From the NCBI GenBank assembly GCA_038503035.1, contig JAVSML010000962.1, positions 233,439-297,438 on the forward strand: 64,000 bases of DNA, read 5' to 3'. Position 1 is the stretch's first letter, and each line of letters opens with the position of its first letter. The notes under the pieces are model-generated. The model was given only the letters and a program-made list of their open reading frames with translations, was not told the DNA's origin and did no database searches. Shown piece by piece: positions 34,691 to 47,961 of the stretch. Origin of the DNA: Crocodylus rhombifer. Its lineage: Eukaryota > Chordata > Crocodylia > Crocodylidae. The position numbers were made by a program, and so were the translations under genes.

Positions 34691-35569
34691 ATGTTATTTA
34701 CCTGTTGAATAGAGGGATAAGCCAGTTCCTAGCTCATCTACACCTTGCAGTCTCTCCCATCACCAGCTTTCCTTGTGGTTCCCATCTTTCTTGGTCTCCT
34801 TGTCCTCTGCTCTCACCACTTGCCCATTTCTTTGCTAACACATTTTCTCCTGACCCAGTTTTTCTTTATACCTGCCCTCCCAAGTCTCCATCACTGCACC
34901 TGCATAGTCTTCTGCCTTATACATCTATGGAGTCAACTAGTTTCTGTTGACTCTAAATTGTTAATACAGCCTTTACATTACAGCCTGTTAGCATATATTT
35001 TCTTTTTTCTGATCTCAAATAAATGTCAAGTCTTCACCGTGGTGAAAACATCTGATGTAGAAAAAATGGCGGGAAATATTTTTAAAAATAAAACTGCAAT
35101 AAAACAATCAATTTTCATCAGTATTTCACTTTTAACATTCTTTCTTTTAGTTTGGCTACAATATTATTGATAAAAGAAGATATTGATACCACTTTGAACA
35201 GCTTAATGCAGTAGATGTTACCCAAAGAAGGCTTTGCTATATGTTTCAAAAAATAAATTACTTTGAATGAGCTCAGTCTCGTCATGTTTTTGCCTACATC
35301 AAACATGTCTCACACAGTGTGGTGAATTAACTCCCTTTGTTCTGCGATTAGACCAGGGATGTATCAAGGAAATCATATACAGGCAAAAATATACTAAGTC
35401 CGAAGTAATGAACACATGGGATCTCACTGGAGTATGCACAATTCCTTGAAGAGATAAGACAGGATGGAAACTACAGAGGTTCTAGCCAGAGGGCATGACA
35501 CCATCTGGGCACTCAGTGAGTGGGGTCATGAGGCTCACAGAAATTCAATTATAGTGTTTGGGCTCAGAC

Positions 35570-38500
35570 TGGAAGTGGAGTTGCCATGGAAAAAGATTGG
35601 GAGCTGATGCTGCGGAGGCTATTTGATGAAGCATTATGCACAAGACCAGGAAGGAAAAATATGCCCAGCGAGCTGCTGGGAAGAGATGGCCTCCACCTCT
35701 CTCCGTTGGGGAGGAGGCTCTTCTCAGCCATACTGGCTGACCTGCTCCACCAGGCTTTAAACTAAGCCCGCTGGGGGAGGGGGAGACTACCACCACTGCT
35801 GGCCTGCTGAGCAGCCCTTGCAAAGCCAGCAGACCAAGGCACTTAAGGGAGCCCACCCCTGCCCCAGCCCTGGTACAATCTGTGGGCAAGGCAAGAGCCC
35901 CCAAGGGGACACTTGCCTGCCTGTACACAAATGCCAGGAGCTTGGGGAACAAGCAGGAGGAGCTCATCCTCCTGCTCAGTGCAAAGAATTATGATGTCAT
36001 TGGGATAACGGAGACCTGGTGGGACTCCACCCATGACTGGACCATGGGTATAGATGGCTATACCCTGTACAGGAGGGATCGTGTAGATAAAAGGGGCAGG
36101 GGTGTAGCTCTCTATGTTAAGGAAAGCTATGCGTCCCTGCAAGCTGATGTTGGCAACCAGGGTGGACAGCTAGAGAGCCTCTGGGTTAAAATTCATGGGG
36201 AACATGGGGCCACAATGGTAGGAGTCTACTACAGACCTCCCACCCAAAGTCCTGAGCTTCACCAGGAGTTCACCCGGGAGCTGGCTGAGGCTGCATGCTC
36301 CAGGACCATGGCTGCCATGGGTGATTTCAGTTACCCGGACATCTCGTAGGAGAATCACTCAGCAAAATCCGAGCAGTCGCAAAGCTTCCTCTTGTGCGTG
36401 GATGACCTCTACTTGACTCAAGAAGTCTATGGGCCAATGAGAGGTAGAGTGCTGCTCGACCTGGTACTGGCTACAGGGGATGACCTAATCGGCGGCCTAG
36501 TGAGATCAATGGGAAGCTGGGTAACAGCGACCATGAGCTGATCACCTTCATTATCTGCCATAAAGCTGGCAAGTCAGTCAGCAACACAGCAGTCCTTGAC
36601 TTCAGAAAAGCCAACTTTGACAAGCTCAGGAGGCTTGTAAATCAGGCCCTAAGGGATCATGACCCCAGGGAGAGGGGAGTTCAAGAAGAGTGTCTGCTCC
36701 TCAAGGGAGAGATCCTCAATGCACAAGCTAAGTCTATTCCATCTCGAAGGAAAGGCAGCAAGAGGGCACAGCAGCCCCCCTGGCTCTCCAGGGACCTAGG
36801 AGGCCTCCTAAAGCTAAAAAGAAAAGCCTACAAAGGATGGAGGACGGGATTAAATTTCTAAGGAGGATGATTCTGCACTGGTCTGGTCCTGCAGGGACCA
36901 AACCAGGAAAGCCAAGGCTGCAACTGAACTCCAACTAGCTTTGAGAATCAAGGACAATAAAAAGTCCTTTTTCAGATACGTGGGGAGCCGGAGGAAAAGC
37001 AAAGGCAACACTGGACCCCTGCTGAACTGGATGGGGCGACTGACAACTGACACCCAGAAAAAAGCCAACCTATTAAATGGGTACTTTGCATTGGTCTTTC
37101 ATAAGTCCCATCGGACGCCCATGTTCATCACAGGACAGGGAGGTCCGGGTGAGGGAGATCCCCTGCCCTCCATAAACGCTGACCTCGTGAAGGAACAGCT
37201 TGAGAAGCTGGATACCTTCAAGTCAGCCGGCCCTGACAATCTATACCCAGGGTATATTCAAGGAGCTGGTGAACATCATAGCCCAGCCCCTGGCACGGAT
37301 CTTTAAAAGCTCCTGGCACTCTGGTGTAGTGCCCGAAGACTGGAAGAAGGCCAATGTGGTACCTATCTTCAAGAAAGGGAGGAAAATGGATCCGGCTAAC
37401 TACAGGCCCATTAGCCTGACTTCTATCCCAGGGAAGATCTTAGAAAAGTTTATTAAAGAGGCCATCCTTAATGGAGTGGCTGACGCCAACATCCTACGGG
37501 ATAGCCAACATGGGTTTGTTGCGGGTAGGTCTTGCTTGACCAATCTCATTTCCTTCTATGACCAGATGACCTATCACCTGGACAAAGGAGATGAGACTGA
37601 TGTCATATATCTTGACTTCAAAAAAGCCTTTGATCTGGTATCCCATCATCACCTCTTGGTGAAACTAGCCAACTGTGGCCTTGGGTCCACCACAATCCAC
37701 TGGCTGGGAAATTGGCTCCGTGGTTGGACCGAGAGGGTTGTAATTGATGGCAGTCACTCATCATGGTGTCCTATGACCAGTGGGGTCCCCCAAGGCTCTG
37801 TCCTTGGACCCATATTGTTCAACATCTTCATTAATGATGTGGACACTGGAGTCAGGAGTGGACTGGCCAAGTTCGCCGATGACACCAAACTTTGGGGAAA
37901 AGCATCCATGCCAGAAGATAGGTGGGTGATCCAGGCTGACCTGGACAGGCTCAGCAAATGGGTGGATGAGAACCTGATGGTGTTTAATACCAAAAAATGC
38001 AAGGTTCTCCGCCTTGGGAAGAATCCTTATAGGCTCGGCAGTGGAAGAAAGAGACTTGGGGGTCACCATTGACCACAAGATGAACAAGAGCCTGCTATGT
38101 GATGCTGCAGCTAGTAAAGTGACCAAAACGCTGGCTTGCATCTATAGATGCTTCTCAAACAAAACCCGGGACGTCATTCTCCCCTTGTACTCAGCCTTGG
38201 TGAGGCCGCAGCTGGAGTACTGCGTCCAGTTTTGGGCTCCACAATTCAAAAAGGATGTGGAGAAGCTTGAGAGAGTTCAGAGAAGACCCACATGCATGAT
38301 CAGAGGTCAGGAAAACAGACCTTATGATGACAGGCTGAGAGCCATGGGGCTCTTTAGCCTGGAAAAGCACAGGCTCAGGGGTGATCTGATGGCCATCTAT
38401 AAGTTTATCAGGGGTGACCACCAGGATCTGGGGGAACGTTTGTTCACCACAGCGCCCCAAGGGATGACGAGGTCGAACGGTCATAAACTATTCCGAGACC

Positions 38501-38738
38501 ATTTCAGGCTGGACTAAAGGAAGAATTTCTTTACTGTCTGAGCCGTCAAGGTCTGGAACAGTCTGCCATCGGAGGTGGTTCAAGCACCTACATTGAACAC
38601 CTTCAAGAGCAAATTGGATCCTTATCTTGCTGGGATCCTATGACCCCAGCTGACTTCCTGCCCTTTGGGTGGGGGGCTGGACTCAATGATCTTCCCAGGT
38701 CCCTTCCAGCCCTAATGTCTATGAAATCTATAAAATAC
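35570..38738 (+). mobile_element. Near-full-length CR1 LINE with endonuclease and RT
   Basis: At 35570-35765 the end of ORF1 is visible (MPSELLGRDGLHLSPLGRRL-like wording). From 35882 the endonuclease reads TLACLYTNARSLGNKQEELI, IGITETWWDSTHDWTMGIDG, GRGVALYVKESY, VGVYYRPP and MGDFSYPDIS, stopping at TAG 36347-36349. The EN C-terminus and linker follow in broken frames. From 37200 the RT reads ANVVPIFKKGRKMDPANYRP, VIYLDFKKAFDLVSH, GVPQGSVLGPILFNIFINDV and the catalytic FADDTK. A frameshift at about 38040 separates the C-terminal block. Tail TCTATGAAATCTATAAAAT at about 38735. EN residues ETWW and GDFN-like GDFS are present, but stop and frameshifts make it inactive. Confidence 0.95.
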
Positions 38739-39534
38739 CTGTTCATTAAACACTTTTCTCTAAGTTCTTTCACAGAATGAACAGGGCATAAGTAGAATAA
38801 GCTGCCAATGGTATATTAAGAAACATCTCAAGTAGGAATCTTTCAGGGAGCTTTACACAACTGTTCTGAGGAATATATAGGAATATTCCCCAGAACCAAT
38901 AATTGCTGTTACACACTGTTGATTATGTGCCCTTGGGGCAATGTAATTGGGAAACCAGAAATGCAACTGTTATGCTGTACCTATTACAATTTTTAAAAAA
39001 CCAACAGGCATTTTCTGCATTCTTTAATCAAACCCTTTAATCTTTAAATAATGTATGTGTTACATAACAAGGGATACATATGACAGGGTTTATTTTCATA
39101 TTCTTAACAAATGCCAAGTCAGCAGGAGAAACAAGGGAAGCTATTGTTTGTCAAGGAGCTTCCATTTTTTTCTTGGTAAGAGTTTCTATTATGCAATCAT
39201 ACAGCATGGGGAAATGCGAAAATATTTCATAAACAGCACAGCATGTTAACTGCTCTTTTCTCCACTACTATAAATTGCATGTTTAAATTACTGCAGGTGT
39301 CCTTGTAAGTCTCTTAACACTGAACCTTCTGTTCTGTTCAGAGCTCTTTATTTTTCACTTGCATTTAAATTTCTCATTCATGAAACTACTCTTCAAGACA
39401 GGATGTAACATATGCTTAAAGTTACATATTCTTAACTTAAATTTAAGAGATTTCCTAAGTGGGGGACCCCAATTTCAGGAGCTCTTTTTGCAATGGTTTG
39501 AACTAAACCTGAACACTGAATAATGTTCACTTAC
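38739..39534. other. STARD13 intron, no recognisable element
   Basis: AT-rich intron between the CR1 tail and the SAM-end exon; nothing recognised. Confidence 0.45.
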
Positions 39535-39598
39535 CTTTTTCCTCTGGAAGTTCACATCAAGTTTCATTGAGGCACACTTGTTCAATGTATTCAGTCGT
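39535..39598 (-). CDS. STARD13: STARD13 exon: end of SAM domain and linker start
   Basis: This 64-nt exon (acceptor acctgtag|A, donor AAAAAG|gtaagt) encodes RLNTLNKCASMKLDVNFQRK then K. The sequence NTLNKCASMKL closes the SAM domain and is nearly invariant across DLC1 and STARD13. The exon ends in phase 0, in a basic QRKK tail. It is the smallest exon in the window and is isolated by introns of 9.3 kb upstream and 12.6 kb downstream. The downstream intron is the longest fully contained one and holds three plus-strand CR1 copies. Confidence 0.95.
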
Positions 39599-39839
39599 CT
39601 ACAGGTAAAGCAAAACCCAAAGGTTAGCAACCTCTTAATGAAAGGGACTTTCTATGATTTCAAAAGCTGACCTCTTATCTATTTGTAGGGTTGTAATTTA
39701 TACAACAAGATTCAGAAAGTAACCATATTTTATTTTGTTCTACACTACAGACATATACATCAAGATGGTGTCTCACAGCTCAACAGCTTTCATAATTAGC
39801 TCTTAGATATGGCTATTTATTCATATCAGAGCATTTTGC

Positions 39840-39945
39840 AAATCACGTGAATGTCATTTTATCCAGGTAGGGGAAACTGAGGCTCAGAATGGGGAGGCAA
39901 TTTGACTATACAAGTATGTAACCACAGTACTTCAGAACTCTTTTC
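39840..39945 (+). repeat. Ancient MIR-like SINE remnant
   Basis: GTCATTTTATCCAGGTAGGG then GAAACTGAGGCTCAGAATGG and GGAGGCAATTTGACTATACA follows the MIR consensus order (CCATTTTACAGATGAGGAAACTGAGGCTCAGAG..AAGTGACTTGCC). Short and diverged. Confidence 0.5.
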
Positions 39946-42900
39946 TTGCAAATATTGCAGGATTCAAATGACTTATTAGAATCAGAATGCAGAGTGAATT
40001 TCAGATTTCATTCCTATTAGGCAGTTAGTAAAGTAAATGTTAAGGAAGTTTGTTGAGATTAATCAAATATTATCTAATTTAGTCTCATAGTCTATTCTTA
40101 CATGTACAAATCCAATAGACTAATACATAGAAGGTAACAAATAAGTTATCATCAACCTCCTTAAATAAATGCCTTGTTCATCCTTCAGATGATATTATAG
40201 TAATTTTTAAAAGATTTTTTGCTTGTTAATTTCAAAACATTTACATTTTGACAACGGGTTAACATTATTATTCTCTACGTTGAAGAACTATGTACATACA
40301 TACTCACATCTTCATACATCAAAATGAGAGATCTATACATATATGCAAAGAACATACATTTTTAATTATGGAGGTGTTAGGTATGGGATAAATTACATGG
40401 GCATATGATAAAACTATAATATGTGTAACATAATATACTCTCATATCACCTGCCCAATCACCTGCCCAATCCACCTCTTTAGGGACTTCATCTAACTTTA
40501 AAATAGATAGCAGCTTCAAATAACCAGCATTTAAAAAAATCAGTCCACCAAAGAAACATTTCTCAATTCTCTTTATCCTGATTATTTTTTAATTTTGTTC
40601 AGTAAATTGCACCTGCCAAAACCCATTCATGGATAAAGTAACCTTCCATAAGTCATGACATATCATCCTGGGTTCATCACATTTGTGTGGATTACAGATA
40701 CACACTCACACCCTTGCATAAAAAGAGGTGAATACTTGTGATCATTAGGGCTTTGTAACTACTTCATCAGTACTGTTAACAAATCCACCCCCAAGACTTA
40801 ATTCTAGAATTGTAAAACTCTCAGAAGCTTCAAACATAAAGAAACCAACAAAACCCCAAAACCCAAACAGATAAACAAGCAGAAGAAACTCCGAACCTAG
40901 TAGTAAAAGTGTTCTTGTTTTGCCCTGGTATGGAATTGCTCAGCTTGAAATTGCTCTTTCTTGAGGCTTTGCAATGGCTTTGTCCTACCCTTGCCCATGA
41001 TGGAATTGTTTAAGTATGAGCATCTATCCTTGTTCCAAATACCTACATATGAAGATACATTTTCAGAGAACTGAAACTCATCCTTACTGTAGAGACAATT
41101 TGCTCCCCAACATGAATCACAAGCTAAAATCTGATTTCATGCATCTCTAAATTAACTGGTTTCTGCCTTAGAATAGGTAAGCAAAAGGGGCAGGTATATA
41201 AAATACACTGTTTTATTGGGATGCTCAAAAATATTGTGTAGCTTGCTTGAGCAAGCCAGTTGTGCCCAGCTATTGCAATAAGCTGTTAAGCACTCAAATT
41301 TACTTAACTAAATCAAGTGAAACTTTTAAGTAGCATAAGCTAGTCCATTCCTGCAAAATCAGCTCATTAAATAGGTATCTTGAACTCCCTGTGTGTCTAT
41401 ATAATGAGAAAAATGAGAAAGAGACATTTTTAGATATAAACTCATAACCTTATAGTTAGGGATACTGAATATCTGCAGTTTCCTCTGAAATTGTTCAGCA
41501 TCCTGTACAGTCAGGCCATAAATCATTAACTCCATTAGTCTGTAATGGGCAATGGAGATGCATTAGCTGAAAAGCAGAGGTATAGTTTTCTTATGCCTTC
41601 ATAACAAACTGATTTCCCCAGAAGCTTTCAAAATAGTTTAACAAGCAGCCCTATACTCAAAACCTATTTGCAGTTCTTTGAGAGGAGAATGTATAGCACA
41701 AAGAAGATGCATTTCAGATTCAAAGGATGATGCTTTTCCTTTTAGTCAATGCAATACCATATGCATCTGAAGAAATAAATGATTTATCTGAGATAGAACA
41801 TGGATTTATGGTAGAAGGGAAAGGGAGAGTCAAAGGCCAATGGCTTGCATTTTGTTTTATTTGCAATGACATAACCTTAGAAGCCAGTCAGGGTTTCATA
41901 CGTAGCCAAGGGCAAAATCTGTATTTACTCCCAAAAAAGGACTCTCCTCTATTGTGGACAGCTACTGAAATCATGTGGTCAGACAAACCAAACAGACTAA
42001 ACAAGAAGTGGCAATTTTCCCACTAACTGTACCGGAAAGCCAGGATTATTTCAGTCATAAACTGATGGGTTACTTTTTTAAAAGAGTCAGTCTCATCAAG
42101 TCAGAGACATTACCAGCTACACTGTTATCCTGACTGCTTTCTAAACTGATATTTGTATAAAGAAACTATTCCATCAAAAAACAGAGCCAACTTTAATAGG
42201 AGCCTGTGCCTCAACCTCAGCTTTTAGCTTCTGTCATCTACAAAATTATAACACATTCTGGGGCTTTTCCAAAATCATGGAAAGATTTGCCAATACATTT
42301 ACAGGATTAAAGATCAGCTTTATTAGTTTGCCTATTACCAGCATCTCCAATTAAATCCAGTCTGTTTGAACTTCTCACATGCTGTTGATGTGCCAATGGA
42401 GGCAGACAGCCTTCCCATCTGCTTATAACTATTATGTGAGTGACAGCCAAAGCCTCATTAAAACACAAGTCTTTGACTGAAAGACAGGCACTCATGTCCT
42501 GATCAAAGAGGAAGAGGCCACTGAGTTGCTATCTACACTTTTCATGTCATCGCCTCAGAACAACAGAGAGGTTACAGTGTTCGTAGGTTTAACAAAACAT
42601 GAACCTTGAGTTTAAAGGGAAGACAGTACAACACATGTCAAATGAAATAACACTGGTAGGTATCACAGGAGGGTTTGGCATTAAAAAAATAAATATATAG
42701 CTGTATCAAAGCACTTGTCAGAGAAACTGCAAAATATTTAGTGAAATCTTGCAGCTCATACTATAAATAGAAGGTCAGTGAAGTTTTCTCAATTTGTTCT
42801 TCACACAGTAATTGATAAGCACCATCACTTATATGTATAACATGGAATCACTGAGCATCAGGGCATCAAATTTTGCTGTTATTGTCCATTATGCTGCAGG

Positions 42901-43478
42901 CTCTTTGCCTGTTGTATCCTGTACAGCCCCAAACAGTGACTGACAAGTAAATAAATAAATAAAGCAAGGCAGAAGCTTCATAACTAGAAAATCCAGTGGG
43001 TGGCCTACTATCCATCTTCAACAGTTTTCCAGATTATCCTAAGACATCTTTAAAGTGACTTTGAACTGTGGGAACTCCCCCTGAATCTGGCCTGCAGTTG
43101 CTTCGTAGCAGCTGCGGGGGAATTCAGCCAATGGTACACCAGGGTCATGCAGAAACTATTCTGCCAGAAGGATCTAAATGCAATTGTGTGGCAGAGAGGG
43201 AGTAATCAACTGGGAAGGACATCTTCTGTGTTTGCAGATCAGAGGCTGCACTCTGCTGTGCATCTTCAGGATCCAGGGGTGAGAGAGAAATCATTGCATT
43301 AAACTTGGTGATCCATAGGCCACCAAGGGGATGTTCAACATTAACAGGGAACTGCCATTGTTAATTATTTACTATTTTGTATTAACATTATGCCCAGAAG
43401 CCTTCACTGTGGACAAGGAGCCCATTGTTCTAGATCTGTACAAACATGGAACAAAGAGATGATCCCCATTCAAAAGAG
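39946..43478. other. STARD13 intron, no recognisable element
   Basis: About 3.5 kb of AT-rich intron. A short A/T repeat (AAATAAATAAATAAAG near 42950) and open frames without family features (for example 41727-42026, 99 codons) are all I see. Confidence 0.4.
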
Positions 43479-43486
43479 CTACCTGG

Positions 43487-44575
43487 TAGGCCTGCGTGAA
43501 GTAGAAAGTATTTGCTTTGGATTCAGATTCAGTGATTCAGAGGGACAGTGATTCGATATGGTGATTTGAATCACTGTCCCAATTCGATTTGGCCAAATCT
43601 GAAGATATTCGGTGCCAAATCTTATTCAGCCATAGACTATACAGGCAGACAGTGCAGGCGGAAGCAGCTGGGGGAGCAGCCGAACAAGCCCTGGCTTGAA
43701 CCAGAAGCCCTGGGAGAAGCCGCAGCTCGTCCGGCTGCTCCCCCAGCTGCCCACCCCCACCACTGGGGTGAGGCAGGCAGTCCTGGCAGCCCCAGGAAAA
43801 GCCATGGGAGCTGGGGGGAATGATTGGGGAGCTGGGGGATTGAACCAGGAACTGGTGAATCAAGTTGGAAGCTGGGGGGAAGGTTCGGGGGCTGGAGGAA
43901 TGAACAGGGGCTTCCTCCCAGCTCCTGGTTCAATTCCTCCAGCTCCCAGTTCGATCCCCCAGCTCCCCGATCATTCCCCTCAGCCACTGTGGCTTTTCCC
44001 AGGGCTGCCAACTCAAGCCACAGCTTGTCTGGGTGCTCCCCTTGTTGACCCCCACGCTGGAGCGAGGTACTCAGTGCTGGCAGTCCCAGGAGAAGCTGTA
44101 GGGGCTGGGGAAAATGATTGGGAACTGAGGGGAATGATCGGGGAGCTGCGGGGTTGAACCAGGAACTGGGGAATTGAACTGGATGGAAGCCCCTGTTCAT
44201 TCCCCCAGTTCCTGTTCGATCCCCTAGCTCCCCAATCATCTTCCCAGCCCCCACTGCTTCTCCTGGGGCTGCCAGCACTGCCTGCGTCATTCCGGTGGGG
44301 GAGCAGCCGGACGAGCCACGGCTTGTCCCAGGTCTGCCGGCTCAAGCTGGGACTTGTCCGGCTGCTCCCCAGCTGCTCACACCGGCACTGTCTAGTGCCT
44401 GCCTGTACAGTCTATGTTCAAATCTCTGAATCTCTCTGAATTGATTCAGAGGCTTCTGACTTGATTCGGAAAGATTAATGGGTCTCCGGTTTGATTTGGA
44501 TTTGGGGATTCGGGCACCAAATCAAGCCAAATCTCCCCTGAATCGAATCAGCTATCAAAGCTTCACACAGCCCTA
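43487..44575. mobile_element. Fold-back hAT-like element with long inverted arms
   Basis: This 1089-bp element begins TAGGCCTGCGTGAAG and ends CTTCACACAGCCCTA, inverse of each other, with flanks CTACCTGG (43479-43486) and CTGCCTGG (44576-44583), a 7-of-8 target duplication. The arms pair far inward: left CATAGACTATACAGGCAGAC and GCAGCTGGGGGAGCAGCCG match the inverse of right CGGCTGCTCCCCAGCTGC and GCCTGTACAGTCTATG. The GC-rich centre repeats GGGGAATGATTGGGGAGCTG in both directions. Overlapping open frames inside (up to 217 codons) come from this symmetry, not from a gene. Confidence 0.85.
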
Positions 44576-44786
44576 CTGCCTGGTCTCCTGTCATGGTTTA
44601 GCCTGTGAAAGGGCAACCGCTGGTTCTTTGTTAATGGACTGTACATAGAAGCTAAGGACCGAGTGCCACAATTGGCAGGAGTGACAGGGAGAAGTTTGTA
44701 CTGAAAAGGTCCATGCTCTACCTATTCCATAGATAAACAGAAGACTGTTTCCAGTCCTCTCATTCAGCACTTTCCCTGAGCATAAC

Positions 44787-44895
44787 AGAGTCATAGTCAT
44801 ACGGAAGTAGGGCTGGAAGGGACCTCCAGACGTCCTCCAGTCTAACCCCCTTGGCAAGGCAGGTTCATCCTCATCCAAACCATCCAATACAAACC
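44787..44895 (-). mobile_element. CR1 3'-end fragment
   Basis: On plus, AGAGTCATAGTCATACGGAA, GTAGGGCTGGAAGGGACCTC, CAGTCTAACCCCCTTGGCAA is the reverse of the CR1 3' UTR. Only about 110 bp remain. Confidence 0.8.
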
Positions 44896-47800
44896 ATAAT
44901 CTAAAATCTAGATAAGACTATTGTCAAAATAATAATGAAGATTCAAGCATTTAGACTTTACAATGGGCTACATATGTACATGGGCCATAAGCCCACTCAC
45001 TGAACTGAACAGGAACCTTTTGATTGACATTAAGGTGACCTGGATTGGGCACTTCCTGTGCCTACAGAGAACCTGGTCAATCTTTTAATGGAACCTTGAA
45101 CAACTTCATCTTTTTAAAAAACCCCATAAAGTTTTAAAAACACTGGAATTACAAAATAACTAAATAGGCTGCAGAATACATAATCATTTTAAAGTTTTTC
45201 AGTAGTATAACAATCTATATACAATGATACATGAAGTAAATGTATGCTATCAAATAGACAACTCTGGACAGAGAATGGACGAAATATAATAATACTGAAT
45301 TAAATTAAGGCTTCTTGCTGTTTGGCACTTTTGAAGATGAGTATATTTATCTAGGGACCTAAATATCGATTTAGGAGAAGAACATTATATACTTATTTTG
45401 TCAAATCTTGGTCATTAGATCCTAACAATATGTTAAAAGAATGATATTTAGAGTGTGAAGTCAAGATTTCAATTGCTTGAATTTTCATTCTACATTATGT
45501 TCTTTTAAATTCTTTGTATGAAATGTCCTAGGTTTTAAGGTACAAATACATTTTATTACATGCAACTGTAACAAAGCTTCATCATGCTTCGTAAGTAGGG
45601 TTGATCTCTGAGCACTGCTGCTCAGACTTTCACCACTTGAATCAAATGTATTTGAGCAGGAGACTGCTATTCCTGAGTGAAAGGCTTTCTACTGGAACTA
45701 GATGCACGTCCAGTAGTTGCTTTGAGAGATCTTGGCTCACCATATGGGAGTTGAGAGAGCTCCTGCTCTTTGGAACGTGTGCTGGTTTTGGAGTGGATAA
45801 GAAGACACCCTCCTGGCTTTCACCCACCTACATTTTCACTACAGCTGTCTTTCGAAGTTCCCAGAGAAGCATCTGTTTCTGCTGCTTTGGATGCTGCATA
45901 GGTCAAGTCATGAAATATTCATGTTCAATCAATATTATGGTAAGCTAACGAGGAATACTAAGGAGAGGGAAAATGGTGATTTTCTGCCATTACTCTCTCA
46001 ATAAAATCTAAGTATCATCTCATGAAATCAAATAAAAGGTACTTCTCTAATGCAAGGGGTTTTCCCCTTCCACATTTTGAAGACCTGCTATAAATAATAG
46101 AGGTGTAATAATGTCTGAAATAGTCACTAAACTCTGTTATAGTAGGACTGCTTAGGCATTCTAAATATATAGTGCTCCTGGCAGACATTATTTTCATCAC
46201 ATGCCAGGAATTGAGGACTTTTGTCACTCAGTGAAAATGTTCCTGGCTTGATGTTCAAGGGGCAACAGTGTGAAGGGGATAAAAGCAGCACTGGAGCTTG
46301 CCCTGCCAGCTTTCACCAGTTACAGAAGCTGAAGAGCTACTGCCAGGGGTAAATCCAAGTCACCCCTTCCGCCCCTTCCAACATCTGCTGTGCAGTGAAT
46401 GTCTCATGTCCCACTGACCACCACTTTGTCTCCTGTCCCTTACACCCTGATCAATCTGAATCATGACTCTGACGTTCCAGCTTTAAATTTAAAGATAAAC
46501 TCAAATAAAAAATAACAAATACATTTAGCTCAGCAGTATGTGCTGAATGTTCTGCTAATTGGTCTAAAGGCTTGGTCATGCATTCTTTGGAAGTTAGAGG
46601 GAGTTCTGGGTACACAAGGAATGTGAAACTGGGCCCAAGCAGGATACTCAGCACCCACAAAAACAGCTGACCTTTTTTGTCTTTTGTTTTCCATTTCATA
46701 ATACGATGTCTTGGCCAGCTGGCTTTCATGTGACACCCAGCATGCATCTTACATCAATGCCACCACAGACACTGTGAGGGCCTGGAACTGGCCTGCAGCA
46801 GTCAGATACACTCTAGGGATTCGTAATGCATTGCACAATTTTGAAAATATTGATTTGATTTGTAACGACTGGTGGGCTGACATGATTTGTTGTACTTCCT
46901 GAACTAGAATCTTGACATTTGGCATAATCACTCAGCATGGGTCACTGGGGAAAAAAAAACAACCTCTCCATCACCTTTCCGTGAGGAAGACACCAAGAGA
47001 TCGGTTTAACAATTAAAAATATCGATGCTAGTTCCTTCTTAGAGGGAGTTTTGTACTGACATATATGTGGAATAAACCCAGTGTATCTAGTGAGCCAGGA
47101 GCTGCATGTGTTCACCAACAAGCTCAGCTTTTCATTAGTGCTTTCATTACTTCATGTACAATGCCACACAAAAGCTAGCTCCACTAATTCCATGTCAGAA
47201 GGCAGGGCACATGAAACAAGCATTGCATGTCTCTTTACAGTTCCTTGGAGCCACTGTAATTGGGCAATAAAGAGGCATCCCAAGTTCCTAACTGTTTCTG
47301 TTGTGAAGAAATCTTCAGAAATGTAAACCAAGTACAACTGCTGCAGAGGTGTTTTGGTGAGTCCACAGAGAACCTGGAACAACATCTCTATAAGCAGTGA
47401 ATTACGCCATTTATCTCAAGCCCCCTGGAGAAGAACCGTACTCAAGGAACTCAGCAGGGCTCAGCAAACAGAATGATCATATTTCAAATGTTTTCACATT
47501 TCCTGAGAATGATGTCTCACGTGGGTGGAACTTTGTGAGTGGAGTCCATTAGTGTCACCATTGTTTCTTCCCAGACTTGACAATATTAGTCTATATTAAA
47601 GCAGACTATATTAAAGTTTCATACTATATTAAAGTGCATGACTTTCTTCATATTGAATTGAAGTTGTGGGATTGATATAAATGTATCTGTGTGTGGGAGG
47701 AGGCAGTGTTCATCAGGGACTGGAAGGTTTGTGCCAGGCTATGGAACAACAGTGCCACTGGTCTATAGCTACTCCATTCCCCCCCAAACCTTGGAGAATA
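44896..47800. other. STARD13 intron, mostly unassigned
   Basis: AT-rich. One stretch, 45600-45950, has protein-like wording on the minus strand (for example GESQEGVFLSTPKPAHVPKS and VSQDLSKQLLDVHLVP) without start, splice sites or a family I recognise; it could be a processed-pseudogene scrap. Confidence 0.35.
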
Positions 47801-47810
47801 ATGGAAATAG

Positions 47811-47961
47811 CAGTGGTTCCCCAACTAATGGTTGGGACCATTTGGGGTTGTGGCACTTACAAACAGGGCTGTACCCCCAGTCTCCCCCACCAAGTTCAAT
47901 TACTGTAGATGGGCTCAGACCAGGAATAGGGTTCCTGCCCCCAAAGGATTGAGAACTGCTG
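47811..47961. mobile_element. Short hAT-type miniature element
   Basis: Starts CAGTGGTTCCCCAACTAATG and ends GGATTGAGAACTGCTG, whose inverse is CAGCAGTTCTCAATCC. The interior GGTTGGGACCATTTGGGGTT resembles the GGGTCGCGGCAC-type core of small Charlie-like elements. Flanks GGAAATAG and GATTATAG agree at 5 of 8 positions, so the duplication is eroded. Confidence 0.65.

Noticed and set aside
41727..42026. 99-codon frame as a small gene
   Set aside because: No recognisable family, no splice sites or conserved context; chance frame in AT-rich intron.
43637..44345. Overlapping open frames on both strands up to 217 codons
   Set aside because: They arise from the GC-rich, symmetric core of the fold-back element; no family features.
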